Part shown: in pieces, positions 1-8,148 of the stretch
Position numbering within the stretch: position 1 is the first letter of the stretch
How the letters are laid out: each line of letters begins with the position of its first letter
Source of the DNA: Bordetella genomosp. 9
GTDB taxonomy: Bacteria; Pseudomonadota; Gammaproteobacteria; Burkholderiales; Burkholderiaceae_B
Assembly (NCBI RefSeq): GCF_002119725.1
Contig: NZ_CP021109.1
Location: 3,782,001 to 3,846,000 of the forward strand
Direction of reading: 5' to 3'
Length of the DNA stretch: 64,000 nt
Made by a program: the position numbers and the translations under genes
Notes under the pieces: generated by a model
The model's database searches: none
What the model was told of the DNA's origin: nothing
The model's input: only the letters and a program-made list of their open reading frames with translations

Positions 1-1623
1 AGGCGAGGTCTGCTGCTTCATCAATTCCAGAATCTTCTCGCGCGGGATCACGCCGCAGCGGCGCGCCCATTCGTCGTAGCGCGCTGCCATGTCGCGCACC
101 CGTTCCGGATGGTCGCCCGCCAGGTCGTGCAATTCGGTGCGGTCCGCATCCATGTCGTACAGCTCCCACGGCCCGGGATACTTGCGCACCAGCTTCCATT
201 TGCCGATGCGCACCGCCGCGTTGCCCTCGTGTTCCCAGAACATGGGAGGCCGGACGCCTGCGCCCTGGCCGTCGTCCGCGTCGCCCTCGAACGCCGGCCG
301 CAGGCTCGTGCCCTCCAGCGGCGCGATGGGGTTGCCTTCCCATACGCTGGGATAAGCCGCGCCCGTGATGTCGAGGATCGTCGCCATGATGTCGGGCAGA
401 TAGCCCGGCGTGTGGCGGATGCCGCCCTTGTCGGCGATGCCTTGCGGCCAGTGCAGGATCAGCGGCGTTGAAATGCCGCCTTCGTGAATCCAGTGCTTGT
501 ACAGGCGGAACGGCGTGTTCGACAGGTTGGCCCACGCCGTGCCGTAGCTTTGGTAGGTGTCCTCCGGCCCCGGCATGATCGACGGATCGTTGCCGAAACG
601 CACCGGCTTGCCGTCGCGCGTATGCGACTTGGCGATCATCAGCTTGTTGACCAGCTCGTCGACGGTGACGTCTTCCGGAATGTCTTCCGCGCACGCCCCG
701 TTGTCCGCCAGGAAAATCACCAGGGTGTTGTCGAGCTGCCCGGTCTCCTCCAGGGCGGCCAGGATGCGCCCGATGCCTTGGTCCATGCGGTCGATCTGCG
801 CCGCATACACCTCCATGCAGCGCAGCAGCCAGGCTTTCTCCTGCGCTTCGTCCCAGGGCGGCTGGGTCGGATCGCGGTCGCTCAGCTTCCAGATATCCCG
901 GAGGATGCCGCTTTGCACCAGGCGCCGCAGCCGCTGCGCGCGCAAGTCGTCCCAGCCGGCGTCGAATCGGCCCTTGTACTTGGCGATGTCCTCGTCGTGC
1001 GCATGCAGCGGCCAGTGCGGCGCGGTGTAGGCGACATATTCGAAAAACGGCCGGTCGGGGTACTCGCGGCAATGCTCGCGGATATGGCTGGCCGCCTGGT
1101 CGCTGATGGCGTCGGTGTAGAAGAATTCGCTGTCCCGGGCCTCGTGCTCGATATTGTCGTTGCCGCGCGTAAGGGTGTTGGGATCGTAGAAGCTTCCGGC
1201 GCCGATGATGGTGCCGTAGAACGCATCGAAACCCCGCTGCATCGGCCAGGTATCGGTGGGCTTGACCAGGCTGCTCGCCACGTGCCACTTGCCGCTCATG
1301 TAGGACCGGTAGCCGCTGGCCTTGAGCGCCTGCGGAATGGTCACGCACTGCTTGTTCAGATTGCCGGCATAGCCTTCCGGGCCGAAATCGTAGGTCAGGA
1401 TGCCGACGCCGGTCTGGTGCGGATGCAGGCCGGTCAGCAGGGACGCGCGCGAGGGACTGCAGCGGGCGGTGTTGTAGAACTGGGAAAAGCGCAGCCCGCC
1501 GGCCGCCAGGCGGTTCAGGTTGGGCGTGTCGATTTCGCCGCCGTAGCAGCCGATGTCCGAATAACCCATGTCGTCATTCAGGATCAGCACGATATTGGGT
1601 TTACGCTGCGTGTCGCTGTTCAT
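1..1623 (-). CDS. Sulfatase (Cys-type arylsulfatase family), 3' end beyond the window
   Basis: Hydrolyses a sulfate ester. The first 541 residues are visible and the reading frame is still open at the left edge. The N-terminus carries the metal-binding DD pair (residues 17-18, in the context NDDMGYSD). The signature Cys55-Ser-Pro-Ser-Arg59 is the site where sulfatases of this family have Cys converted to formylglycine; no modifying enzyme lies in the window. Later segments such as SGKWH and LADNGA fit the alkaline-phosphatase superfamily fold. No signal peptide is seen, so it is probably cytoplasmic. It starts 2 codons inside a minus-strand operon spacer, 21 bp after the ABC ATPase gene, so it is the last visible gene of the sugar-uptake operon. 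That context suggests desulfation of an imported sulfated compound; the substrate is unknown. Confidence 0.9.
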   Translation of the reverse strand, partial: MNSDTQRKPNIVLILNDDMGYSDIGCYGGEIDTPNLNRLAAGGLRFSQFYNTARCSPSRASLLTGLHPHQTGVGILTYDFGPEGYAGNLNKQCVTIPQALKASGYRSYMSGKWHVASSLVKPTDTWPMQRGFDAFYGTIIGAGSFYDPNTLTRGNDNIEHEARDSEFFYTDAISDQAASHIREHCREYPDRPFFEYVAYTAPHWPLHAHDEDIAKYKGRFDAGWDDLRAQRLRRLVQSGILRDIWKLSDRDPTQPPWDEAQEKAWLLRCMEVYAAQIDRMDQGIGRILAALEETGQLDNTLVIFLADNGACAEDIPEDVTVDELVNKLMIAKSHTRDGKPVRFGNDPSIMPGPEDTYQSYGTAWANLSNTPFRLYKHWIHEGGISTPLILHWPQGIADKGGIRHTPGYLPDIMATILDITGAAYPSVWEGNPIAPLEGTSLRPAFEGDADDGQGAGVRPPMFWEHEGNAAVRIGKWKLVRKYPGPWELYDMDADRTELHDLAGDHPERVRDMAARYDEWARRCGVIPREKILELMKQQTSP

Positions 1624-1644
1624 CCCTGCCTCGCAATGTGAGCG

Positions 1645-2718
1645 TCAGATTCTGGTTCCCGATGCGCGGTCGAACAGATGCATCGCCGCCGGCGCGAAGG
1701 ACAGGCTCACGGCCTGGCCTTCGGCCCACTGCGCGCCGCTGCCGCACCGCGCCTTCAGGCGCTGGTCCCCGGCCTTCAGGTTCACGATGGCGCTGTCGCC
1801 AAGGTCTTCCACGAACTCCACGGTTGCGGCGATGCCGGGCGGCCCTTCTCCGGCAGCCGCGATGCGCAGATCCCCCGGCCGTACTCCCACGGTGACGTCG
1901 GCATCCGGACGGCCCGGCGATGGCGACGGCGCCGCGAAACTGGCGCCGGCGGCCTGCACCTGGCCGGCATGCAGCCTTGCGGGGAGCAGGTTCATCGGCG
2001 GCGTGCCGATGAAGGCCGCGACCTTGACGTCGGCCGGGCGCGCGTAGATTTCCTTCGGGGTGCCGATCTGCACCACCCTGCCTTCCATGAATACCGCCAT
2101 CCGGTCCGCCACGGTCATCGCTTCTTCCTGATCGTGCGTGACGTACACCGCGGTAACGCCCAGCGAACGCTGCAGGCGGCGCAGCTCCGCGCGCGTCTCC
2201 ACCCGCAGTTTCGCGTCCAGGTTGGACAAGGGCTCGTCCAGCAGGAACAGCTTGGGCTTGCGCACGATGGCGCGCGCCAAGGCGCAGCGCTGCTGCTGGC
2301 CGCCGGACAATTGCCCGGGGCGGCGCGCGAGCAGATGCGCGATATCGACCTTTTCGGCGGCTTCGCGCACGGCGCGCGCGATATCGGCCGCAGGCGTTCG
2401 CACCATCTTCAGTGGAAAACCGATGTTTTCCGCCACCGTCATGTGCGGGTACAGGGCGTAGCTTTGGAACACCATGGCCACGTCGCGCTCGCCGGGCGGG
2501 GCGTGCGTCATGTCGGCCTCGTCCAGCAGCACGCGCCCCGCATTCACCGCTTCCAGCCCGGCCAGGATGCGCAGCGTCGTTGTCTTGCCCGAGCCGGACG
2601 GCCCCAGCAAGGCAAAGAATTCGCCAGGCGCGATTTCCAGATCGACGCCATGCAGGGCGGTAAAGGCGCCATGCCGTTTCACCACCCCCTGCATGCGCAC
2701 GCGTCCCACCTGACTCAT
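1645..2718 (-). CDS. ABC transporter ATP-binding protein (UgpC/MalK type)
   Basis: ATPase subunit of a CUT1-type carbohydrate importer, 357 residues. Walker A is GPSGSGKT near residue 38; the signature is LSGGQQQR, followed by Walker B LFLLDEP. A C-terminal TOBE/MalK-like regulatory region follows (VGVRPGDLRIA). The ATG at 2718 was chosen because it overlaps the stop of the upstream permease (ATGA) and lies just before the conserved start MSQVGRVRMQGVVKRHG; the open frame runs further upstream but only as a shadow of the permease. One MalK-type ATPase normally serves both permeases encoded just upstream. Confidence 0.96.
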   Translation of the reverse strand: MSQVGRVRMQGVVKRHGAFTALHGVDLEIAPGEFFALLGPSGSGKTTTLRILAGLEAVNAGRVLLDEADMTHAPPGERDVAMVFQSYALYPHMTVAENIGFPLKMVRTPAADIARAVREAAEKVDIAHLLARRPGQLSGGQQQRCALARAIVRKPKLFLLDEPLSNLDAKLRVETRAELRRLQRSLGVTAVYVTHDQEEAMTVADRMAVFMEGRVVQIGTPKEIYARPADVKVAAFIGTPPMNLLPARLHAGQVQAAGASFAAPSPSPGRPDADVTVGVRPGDLRIAAAGEGPPGIAATVEFVEDLGDSAIVNLKAGDQRLKARCGSGAQWAEGQAVSLSFAPAAMHLFDRASGTRI

Positions 2719-3566
2719 CGGCGTCCTCCTCCCTTGACCGCGCCTACGGTAAGCCCCTTGACGATATGGCGCTGCGCGGCCAGGCCGAGCAGAATGACCG
2801 GCGCCATCGCCAGCATCGCGCCGGCGGACAGCCGCGCCCACTGCGTCTGTTCCACCGAAATGAAGTTGAACATCGCCACGGTCACGGGCCGCACGTTGTT
2901 GCCCGCCAGCACCACCGCGAACAGGAACTCGTTCCAGGCGTTCAGGAAAACGAAGATGGTGGTCACCGCGATGCCGCCCCGGACCTGCGGCAGGATGACG
3001 TACCAGAAGGTGCGCAGGCGGCCGGCGCGATCGAGCAGCGCGGCTTCCTCCATCTCGAAAGGAATGTCCTCGAAGTACGACACCATCAGCCAGATGGCGA
3101 ACGGCAGCGAAAACGTCAGGTACAGGGCGGTCAGGCCGCTATAGGTGTCCAGGCCGCCGATGCGCTGCAGGACCAGATAGAACGGAATGATCAGGCCCAC
3201 CGGGGGCAGCATCTGCGTGGCCAGCACGTAGAAGCCCGACGCGCGCTTGCCGGGATAGCGCAGCCGGGCCAGCGCATACGCGGCCGGGACGGCGACCAGC
3301 ATGGTCAGCACGGTGGTCCAGACGGACAGCACGATGCTCGACCAAAGATTGGGCACGATGGAAGACGGCCCCGAGATCACCGCGCGGTAGTTGTCCAGCG
3401 TGGGCGTGAAGAAGACCTTGGGCGGATAGGCCAGCACGTCGCGCTCGGTCTTGAACGAGGTCAGCAGACCCCACAGCACGGGAAGCGCCCATACGGCCAG
3501 CAGCAGCGCAGCGCCCGTCCAGGCGGCCGTCCGGCCGGCGCGGATGCGCAGCATGGCGGGATTCAT
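2715..3566 (-). CDS. Carbohydrate ABC transporter permease (MalG type)
   Basis: Inner-membrane permease of the CUT1 importer, 283 residues, the usual length. Hydrophobic segments include residues 13-31 (AAWTGAALLLAVWALPVLW) and several more. The cytoplasmic EAA loop is seen as EAALLDRAGRLRTFWYVILPQ, which docks on the ATPase. The start ATG at 3566 overlaps the stop of the preceding permease by ATGA, showing translational coupling. It pairs with the MalF-type permease encoded upstream. Confidence 0.96.
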   Translation of the reverse strand: MNPAMLRIRAGRTAAWTGAALLLAVWALPVLWGLLTSFKTERDVLAYPPKVFFTPTLDNYRAVISGPSSIVPNLWSSIVLSVWTTVLTMLVAVPAAYALARLRYPGKRASGFYVLATQMLPPVGLIIPFYLVLQRIGGLDTYSGLTALYLTFSLPFAIWLMVSYFEDIPFEMEEAALLDRAGRLRTFWYVILPQVRGGIAVTTIFVFLNAWNEFLFAVVLAGNNVRPVTVAMFNFISVEQTQWARLSAGAMLAMAPVILLGLAAQRHIVKGLTVGAVKGGGRR

Positions 3567-4501
3567 CGCGGCCTCCGCAGGCGGAACATGAAGTAGGAAA
3601 TGAGCAGCGTGATGATCATCAGCACCACCGCCAGCGCCGATCCGTAGCCGATGTTCAGCTCGGAAAACGATGTGCGGTAGGCGTACAGGTTCAGGATCTC
3701 GGTGGCCGAGCCGGGGCCGCCGCCCGTGGCCGCGAAGATGGCGGCGAAGGCCGACAGCGCGGTCATCATGCGCATGATCATCACAACGACGATCGCCGGA
3801 CGGATCAGGGGCAGGGTGATGTAGACGAAGCGCTGCCAGGGTCCGGCGCGGTCCAGCCGTGCGGCTTCGTACACATCTTCGGGCAAGGTGCTCAGCGTGG
3901 CCAGCAGCACCAGGAAGGCGAACGGCGTCCATTGCCAGGTATGAATGGCGATGACGGAGATCAACGCCATGCGCGGATCCCCCAGCCAGTTGTAGCTGCC
4001 CAGCCCCAGGGCCTGCGTCACCAGGTCCACCAGGCCGACGTCCGGGGCGAGCACCAGGGTGCGCCAGAACAGGCCCACCACCACCGGCGCCAGCACGATG
4101 GGAAGGATCGCGGCTACCCGCAGCACGCCCTGCCCCTTCGGGATGCGCAGCACCAGCAGGGCCAGCGACAGGCCCACCACGATCTGCAGCACGACAGTGC
4201 TGCTCGTGTAGACGAAGGTGAGCCACAGCGAATTCCAGAAGCGCGGGTCGCTGCCCATCTTGGCGTAGTTGTCCAGGCCGGCGAAGCCCGACAGCCACGG
4301 CATGCTCATGTCGATGCGCTGCAGGCTGTTCCACAGCAGATAGACGAGTGGCGCCGTGGTGACCACGAACAGCAGCAACAGCGCGGGCGCCAGCAGCGCC
4401 AGGGCGAAGCGGTTTTCCTGGGCGGCCAGCGTACGCGGCGCGCGCTGCGCCGCCAGCGCGGCGGTCATGGCCACGGGCGCGGCCCGCTCTGCGTTCTTCA
4501 T
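3563..4501 (-). CDS. Sugar ABC transporter permease (MalF type)
   Basis: First permease of the importer, 312 residues. It begins MKNAERAAPVAM, and the first membrane span is about residues 31-50 (FALALLAPALLLLFVVTTAP). The EAA motif reads YEAARLDRAGPWQRFVYITLP. The ATG at 4501 lies 5 bp downstream of the binding-protein stop, so the genes form one operon. Start choice: the frame extends upstream into the binding-protein gene, but only this ATG gives normal family length and an N-terminus leading into the first membrane span. Confidence 0.95.
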   Translation of the reverse strand: MKNAERAAPVAMTAALAAQRAPRTLAAQENRFALALLAPALLLLFVVTTAPLVYLLWNSLQRIDMSMPWLSGFAGLDNYAKMGSDPRFWNSLWLTFVYTSSTVVLQIVVGLSLALLVLRIPKGQGVLRVAAILPIVLAPVVVGLFWRTLVLAPDVGLVDLVTQALGLGSYNWLGDPRMALISVIAIHTWQWTPFAFLVLLATLSTLPEDVYEAARLDRAGPWQRFVYITLPLIRPAIVVVMIMRMMTALSAFAAIFAATGGGPGSATEILNLYAYRTSFSELNIGYGSALAVVLMIITLLISYFMFRLRRPR

Positions 4502-4506
4502 CCGGA

Positions 4507-5943
4507 TCAGCTCTTGACGATTTGCGCGATGCGATTCTGCGCTTCGGCCAGGGCGTCCTTCGGCGACTTCTGGCCCACGAGCGCGGACTGGATGGCCGTG
4601 GCCATGGTTTCGCCGATGGCGGGCCATTGCGGCACGCGCGGACGCCAATCGACGTCCGTGTCGTGCTCCAGCGATTCCAGCGCCGCCGGAATGAAGTTGT
4701 CGCCCGCGCCCGACATGGCCGCGGCGAACTCGGCCGACTTCCATGAGGACAGGCGGTTCAGTCCGGAACGCTTGGCCGGCCCCGGAAACTTCCACGACGT
4801 GCGCGCCTGTGTCTCTGCCGACGCCGCCCAGGTGATGAATAGCCAGGTCGCCGTGCGGGCGCGCGGCTTGAGCGCCGCATTGATCGGGAAGCCCCAGTTC
4901 CAGATCGAGGTCACGCGCCGGCCGTCGGGCCCCTTGGGCCAGCGCGCGTAGGCCACCTTGCCCACCACCCGGGATTTTTCGGGATTGGTAATGACGGCGG
5001 CCGAGGAATGGGCGTCGATATAGCAGCCGAGCGTCCCCTGCGAGAATGCGTCCGCGATGTCGGGCCAGTTCCAGTTGCGCACGGCCGGCGGCGCGTACCT
5101 GGCCAGGGCGTCGACATACCAGGCCAGGGCCTCGATGGCCTGCGGGCTGTCGACCTTCAGGGTGTTGCCCTGGAACCAGCTGCCGCCAAAGCCCCGAAAG
5201 AGCGAGGGGTAGATGTACATGTTCTGGCCCGCGCCGGCGAAGCCGCGCAAGGCCAGGCCATACATGCGCGCCGAGGGATCGGTCAGCGCCTTGGCGTTGG
5301 CGAGCAGCTCGTCATAGGTCTGCGCCGCTTTCAGGCCCTTGGCGTCGTACAGGTCCTTGCGATAGACCTGCACCGTAACCTCGCCGTCGTAGGGAATGCC
5401 GTAGGGCTTGCCGTCGATGGAATCGGCGTCGCGCCAGGCCTTGAAGATGTCGTCGTAGTCGAACCACGCCTTGTCGGTCAGCGCCGGATCGTTCAGATAA
5501 CGGTCCAGCGGCTCCACCCATTTGTTGGCGACGTAGAGGGGGTAGTACATCGGGTCCGCGGCATGGGTCGCGTAGGTGCCCGTGCGCGAGGACAGGTCCA
5601 GCATGGCCTTCTGGCGGATTTGCCCCGGCGGCACTTTCTCCACGCGAACCTTGACGCCGGTCAAAGCCTCGAACTGCGGCAGCAGCGTGACCAGATTGTC
5701 GAAGTAGCTGGCCGGAATGACGGCGACAGTGATGGACTCGCCTTCGGCCTGCCGCCAGTTGATCCTGGCCTGCTGGTAGGGGCCCAGGTCGCCGCCGGCC
5801 TGCTGGGCGCGGGCGGCTGCCAGGGGCCACATGGCCGTGCCGCCCAGCGCGAAGGCGCCCAGCGTGGCGGCCTGTTTGATGACCGTGCGCCGGCCGGGAT
5901 CGCGTAGCACGTCCGGACGGGTGGAAGCGGGAGGTGTCTTCAA
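4507..5943 (-). CDS. Extracellular solute-binding protein, family 1, with Tat-like signal
   Basis: Periplasmic receptor of the CUT1 importer, 478 residues. The N-terminus has a twin-arginine-like signal: GRRTVIKQ, a hydrophobic stretch, then AAARAQQ. The mature part has typical features of family-1 binding proteins (FEALTGVKVRVEKV; YGIPYDGEVTVQVYRKDLYDAKGL). No ATG gives this N-terminus. I chose TTG at 5943 because GAGGAGA lies 5 bases upstream at correct spacing; the frame otherwise extends into the operator region. It is the first gene of the operon and is preceded by a LacI-type operator candidate. Ligand not determinable from sequence; the downstream sulfatase suggests a sulfated sugar or related compound. 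Confidence 0.9.
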   Translation of the reverse strand: MKTPPASTRPDVLRDPGRRTVIKQAATLGAFALGGTAMWPLAAARAQQAGGDLGPYQQARINWRQAEGESITVAVIPASYFDNLVTLLPQFEALTGVKVRVEKVPPGQIRQKAMLDLSSRTGTYATHAADPMYYPLYVANKWVEPLDRYLNDPALTDKAWFDYDDIFKAWRDADSIDGKPYGIPYDGEVTVQVYRKDLYDAKGLKAAQTYDELLANAKALTDPSARMYGLALRGFAGAGQNMYIYPSLFRGFGGSWFQGNTLKVDSPQAIEALAWYVDALARYAPPAVRNWNWPDIADAFSQGTLGCYIDAHSSAAVITNPEKSRVVGKVAYARWPKGPDGRRVTSIWNWGFPINAALKPRARTATWLFITWAASAETQARTSWKFPGPAKRSGLNRLSSWKSAEFAAAMSGAGDNFIPAALESLEHDTDVDWRPRVPQWPAIGETMATAIQSALVGQKSPKDALAEAQNRIAQIVKS

Positions 5944-6023
5944 GAGCGTCTCCTCATGAATCCTCGCGCGGCGCCGTGGCCGCGGCGGCGCTGCTTCCAA
6001 TCCGTGCGAGGCGCGCCGTTTTA

Positions 6024-6037
6024 TGTAATCGATTACA
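6024..6037. promoter_or_regulatory. LacI-family operator candidate 1
   Basis: A perfect 14-bp palindrome TGTAATCGATTACA with central CG, typical of LacI/GalR-family operators. It lies directly downstream of the candidate minus-strand promoter of the sugar operon, a position suited to repression. A second site with the same AATCGATT core lies at 6125-6138 near the regulator gene. The assignment to the adjacent LacI protein is inference. Confidence 0.75.
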
Positions 6038-6045
6038 CCGAGCAG

Positions 6046-6072
6046 ATTATCAGCGCCACTCCACAGAAACAA
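6046..6072 (-). promoter_or_regulatory. Candidate promoter of the sugar-uptake operon
   Basis: On the minus strand a GATAAT -10 element (6046-6051) follows a TTGTTT -35 element (6067-6072) with a 15-bp spacer; TTGAGG (6073-6078) is an alternative -35 at poorer spacing. Transcription would start just before the palindrome 6024-6037, so a bound repressor would cover the start site. Only sequence resemblance supports this. Confidence 0.4.
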
Positions 6073-6124
6073 CCTCAAAACATTGGTGCTTACCCTTGGT
6101 CCCGCTGTCTGCTTGTCGTTATGA

Positions 6125-6138
6125 TGAAATCGATTGCA
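6125..6138. promoter_or_regulatory. LacI-family operator candidate 2
   Basis: TGAAATCGATTGCA shares the AATCGATT core and outer TG/CA of the perfect palindrome at 6024-6037. It lies where the -35 region of the regulator's own promoter (TATAAT at 6152-6157) would be, which suggests autorepression. Two sites about 100 bp apart could also allow looping. Confidence 0.65.
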
Positions 6139-6151
6139 CAGCCGAAGCGGT

Positions 6152-6157
6152 TATAAT
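6152..6157 (+). promoter_or_regulatory. -10 element for the LacI-family regulator
   Basis: A perfect TATAAT lies only 8 bases before the ATG at 6166. The expected start site, about 7 bases after the hexamer, would leave almost no leader, and no Shine-Dalgarno sequence precedes the ATG. No convincing -35 is present at 17 bp; operator candidate 2 occupies that place. Confidence 0.5.
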
Positions 6158-6165
6158 GCGGCCCC

Positions 6166-7218
6166 ATGCGTGCGCCGCCTTCCGACTCCTTGCCCGAAGA
6201 AACCAAAGGCCGATCGGCGGCCCGCGACGTGGCGCGGCTGGCGGGCGTGTCCACCGCCACCGTGTCGCGGGCGCTGAACAATCCCGAGCAGGTCGATCCG
6301 GACACGCGCCGGCGCGTCCTGGAAGCCGCCGCGAAGCTGCGCTACGTCCCGCACGGCGCCGCCCGTTCGCTGCGCAGCCATCGCAGCAAGATGATCGGCG
6401 CCGTGGTCCCGTCCTTCGACTACGCGCTGTATGCGCGCACCACCAGCGCCATTCATCAATACCTGGACGAGCGCGGCTATTCCCTGGTGCTGGCGGAACA
6501 GCATTACGACCTGTCCGCGGAAGTGCGGGTGGCGAGCCAGCTCATTCAGCACGGCGTCGATGCCTTTGTTTTCGTCGGGCTGGATCATGACCCCGCCCTT
6601 TTCACCCTGCTGGACGACTATGGGCGGCCCTATGTCCTGACCTGGGGGGTGGATCCGCTGCGGCGGCATCCGAGCATCGGCTTCGACAATCAGGCGGCCA
6701 CGTATGCCGTTACGCGGCATCTGCTGCAGCTGGGCCACCGGCGTTTCGGTTTGCTCAGCGCGCCGCTGCCCGGCAACGACCGCGCCCTGGCCCGCGGCGC
6801 CGGCATGCGGCAGGCGCTGGCCGAACACGGACTGGAACTCGATGAACGGTGCGTGCAGTACGCGCCCATTTCCCTGAAAGCCGCGGAAGACGCCATGGCG
6901 CGCCTGCTCGCCCTGCCCGATCCGCCCACCGCCGTGGTCGCCACCAACGACGTATTCGCGGTAGGCGGCATGATGGCCTGCCGCCATGCCGGCGTTCGCA
7001 TCCCGGATGACATATCGATCACCGGCGTGGACAACACGGATCTGGGGGCGACGCAGACGCCCGGACTGACCAGCATCCGCACGCCCATCACAGAGATCGG
7101 CCACGCCGCCGCCGCCCAGCTCGTGGCGCGGCTGAACGGCCAGCCCTACGAGGCCTTCCAGTCCTTTCCGATCGAAGTCGTGCATCGCGGCAGCACCGCG
7201 CCGCCGCGGCGGGAATAG
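6166..7218 (+). CDS. LacI-family transcriptional regulator
   Basis: DNA-binding repressor, 350 residues. The helix-turn-helix is at residues 19-40 (ARDVARLAGVSTATVSRALN) with the hinge following. The periplasmic-binding-protein-like effector domain fills the rest (GVDAFVFVGLDHDP; AVVATNDVFAVGGMMA; GVDNTDLG). It is divergent from the binding-protein gene with paired operator candidates in the 222-bp gap, so it probably controls the sugar operon and itself. The effector is presumably a derivative of the imported sugar. Confidence 0.95.
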   Translation: MRAPPSDSLPEETKGRSAARDVARLAGVSTATVSRALNNPEQVDPDTRRRVLEAAAKLRYVPHGAARSLRSHRSKMIGAVVPSFDYALYARTTSAIHQYLDERGYSLVLAEQHYDLSAEVRVASQLIQHGVDAFVFVGLDHDPALFTLLDDYGRPYVLTWGVDPLRRHPSIGFDNQAATYAVTRHLLQLGHRRFGLLSAPLPGNDRALARGAGMRQALAEHGLELDERCVQYAPISLKAAEDAMARLLALPDPPTAVVATNDVFAVGGMMACRHAGVRIPDDISITGVDNTDLGATQTPGLTSIRTPITEIGHAAAAQLVARLNGQPYEAFQSFPIEVVHRGSTAPPRRE

Positions 7219-7264
7219 GGGGCTGTTTGGGCTCATGCGGGGCTCCTTCCAGCGTTGACAGGCC

Positions 7265-8053
7265 CTAGGCGGGCGCCCCGCCGCCGCGCACGGCCTGCGC
7301 AATGAGTTCGGCGATACGGCGCTGCCTGGCGGCCGGCATGCGATCGACCAGACTGGAGACGCTGATCGCCAGCGTCGGCCGGCCGTCGGCATCGCGAATG
7401 GCCACGCCCACGCCGATGACGCCCGGCACGGCGCTGTTGCCGACCACCGCCCAGCCGCGGTCCCGGGCGCTGTCGATCAGCTGGCGCAACCGGCCCGGCG
7501 TCATGCGGCCATACGCCCGCAACGCCGGCGCGTTCTCTTCGACGATGGCGGCGGCCTCCTGCATCGGCAACGCGGACAGGAAGGCCAGGCCCGCAGCGCC
7601 GACGCCCAGCGGCTGACGGTGGCCCACCGTGACGGCCAGCACCTGGACCGGATAGTTGCCCACTTCGCGGTGCAGGCACAGCGAATCGTTGCCCGCGCGG
7701 CAGATCAGAAAGGCCGAGTCGCCCGTTTCGTCGCTGATCCCGCGCAGCACCGGCGACCATCGCGCCACGGCCGCGGCGTGCACGTCGGGGGTTGCGCCCA
7801 GCTTGCCGGCGGCCAGCCGGTAGCGTCGCGTCGCCGGATCCCGCATGGCGTAGCCCGATTCGATCAGCACGTCCAGGAAGCGGTACACCGTGCTGCGCTG
7901 GATGCCCGACGCCTGCGCCACCTCGACCACGTGCAATCCCTCCGGTCCGGCGGCGCGCAGCGCGTCCAGCACACGGAGACCGCGGCGCAACGTATTGGGA
8001 CCGCTTGCGCCCCGGTCGCCCGCGGCCGCGACGGCGGCTGGCGATTTGTTCAT
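7265..8053 (-). CDS. IclR-family transcriptional regulator
   Basis: 262 residues, standard for IclR proteins. The N-terminal winged helix (about residues 22-85) contains VAQASGIQRSTVYRFLDVLIESGY; the C-terminal effector domain contains VGHRQPLGVGAAGLAFL and GVIGVGVAIRD. ATG at 8053 was preferred over the longer frame because the family N-terminus follows directly and the upstream part would run through the operator region. It is divergent from the tctC-led operon; candidate operator 8047-8063 overlaps its start codon, suggesting autoregulation. Confidence 0.95.
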   Translation of the reverse strand: MNKSPAAVAAAGDRGASGPNTLRRGLRVLDALRAAGPEGLHVVEVAQASGIQRSTVYRFLDVLIESGYAMRDPATRRYRLAAGKLGATPDVHAAAVARWSPVLRGISDETGDSAFLICRAGNDSLCLHREVGNYPVQVLAVTVGHRQPLGVGAAGLAFLSALPMQEAAAIVEENAPALRAYGRMTPGRLRQLIDSARDRGWAVVGNSAVPGVIGVGVAIRDADGRPTLAISVSSLVDRMPAARQRRIAELIAQAVRGGGAPA

Positions 8054-8063
8054 TTTCTGGACA
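8047..8063 (+). promoter_or_regulatory. IclR operator candidate 1
   Basis: TGTTCATTTTCTGGACA, an imperfect palindrome (TGT...ACA), overlaps the start codon of the IclR gene. The opposite strand of 8121-8137 carries TGTCTATTTTCTGGACA, matching at 15 of 17 positions, with the 11-bp block TTTTCTGGACA identical. Such pairing between a divergent IclR gene and its target suggests binding sites. Confidence 0.65.
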
Positions 8064-8070
8064 ACCAAGC

Positions 8071-8099
8071 TTGGATCTCCCTGACAACCGCGCCATGAT
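8071..8099 (+). promoter_or_regulatory. Candidate promoter of the tctC-led operon
   Basis: TTGGAT (8071-8076) and CATGAT (8094-8099) are separated by 17 bp. Both match the sigma-70 consensus only partly. Operator candidate 2 would then lie just downstream of the start site, consistent with repression. Confidence 0.35.
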
Positions 8100-8120
8100 A
8101 CCGGGGACAGGCGATGCACC

Positions 8121-8137
8121 TGTCCAGAAAATAGACA
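8121..8137 (-). promoter_or_regulatory. IclR operator candidate 2
   Basis: On the minus strand this reads TGTCTATTTTCTGGACA, the partner of 8047-8063. It lies 11 bp before the tctC start codon, between the candidate promoter and the coding region. Confidence 0.65.
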
Positions 8138-8148
8138 ACGGAGACAAC

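Noticed and set aside
484..1641. A 385-codon plus-strand frame at the left edge
   Set aside because: It lies opposite the sulfatase, whose active-site motif and codon use are clear; no ribosome-binding site or family match.
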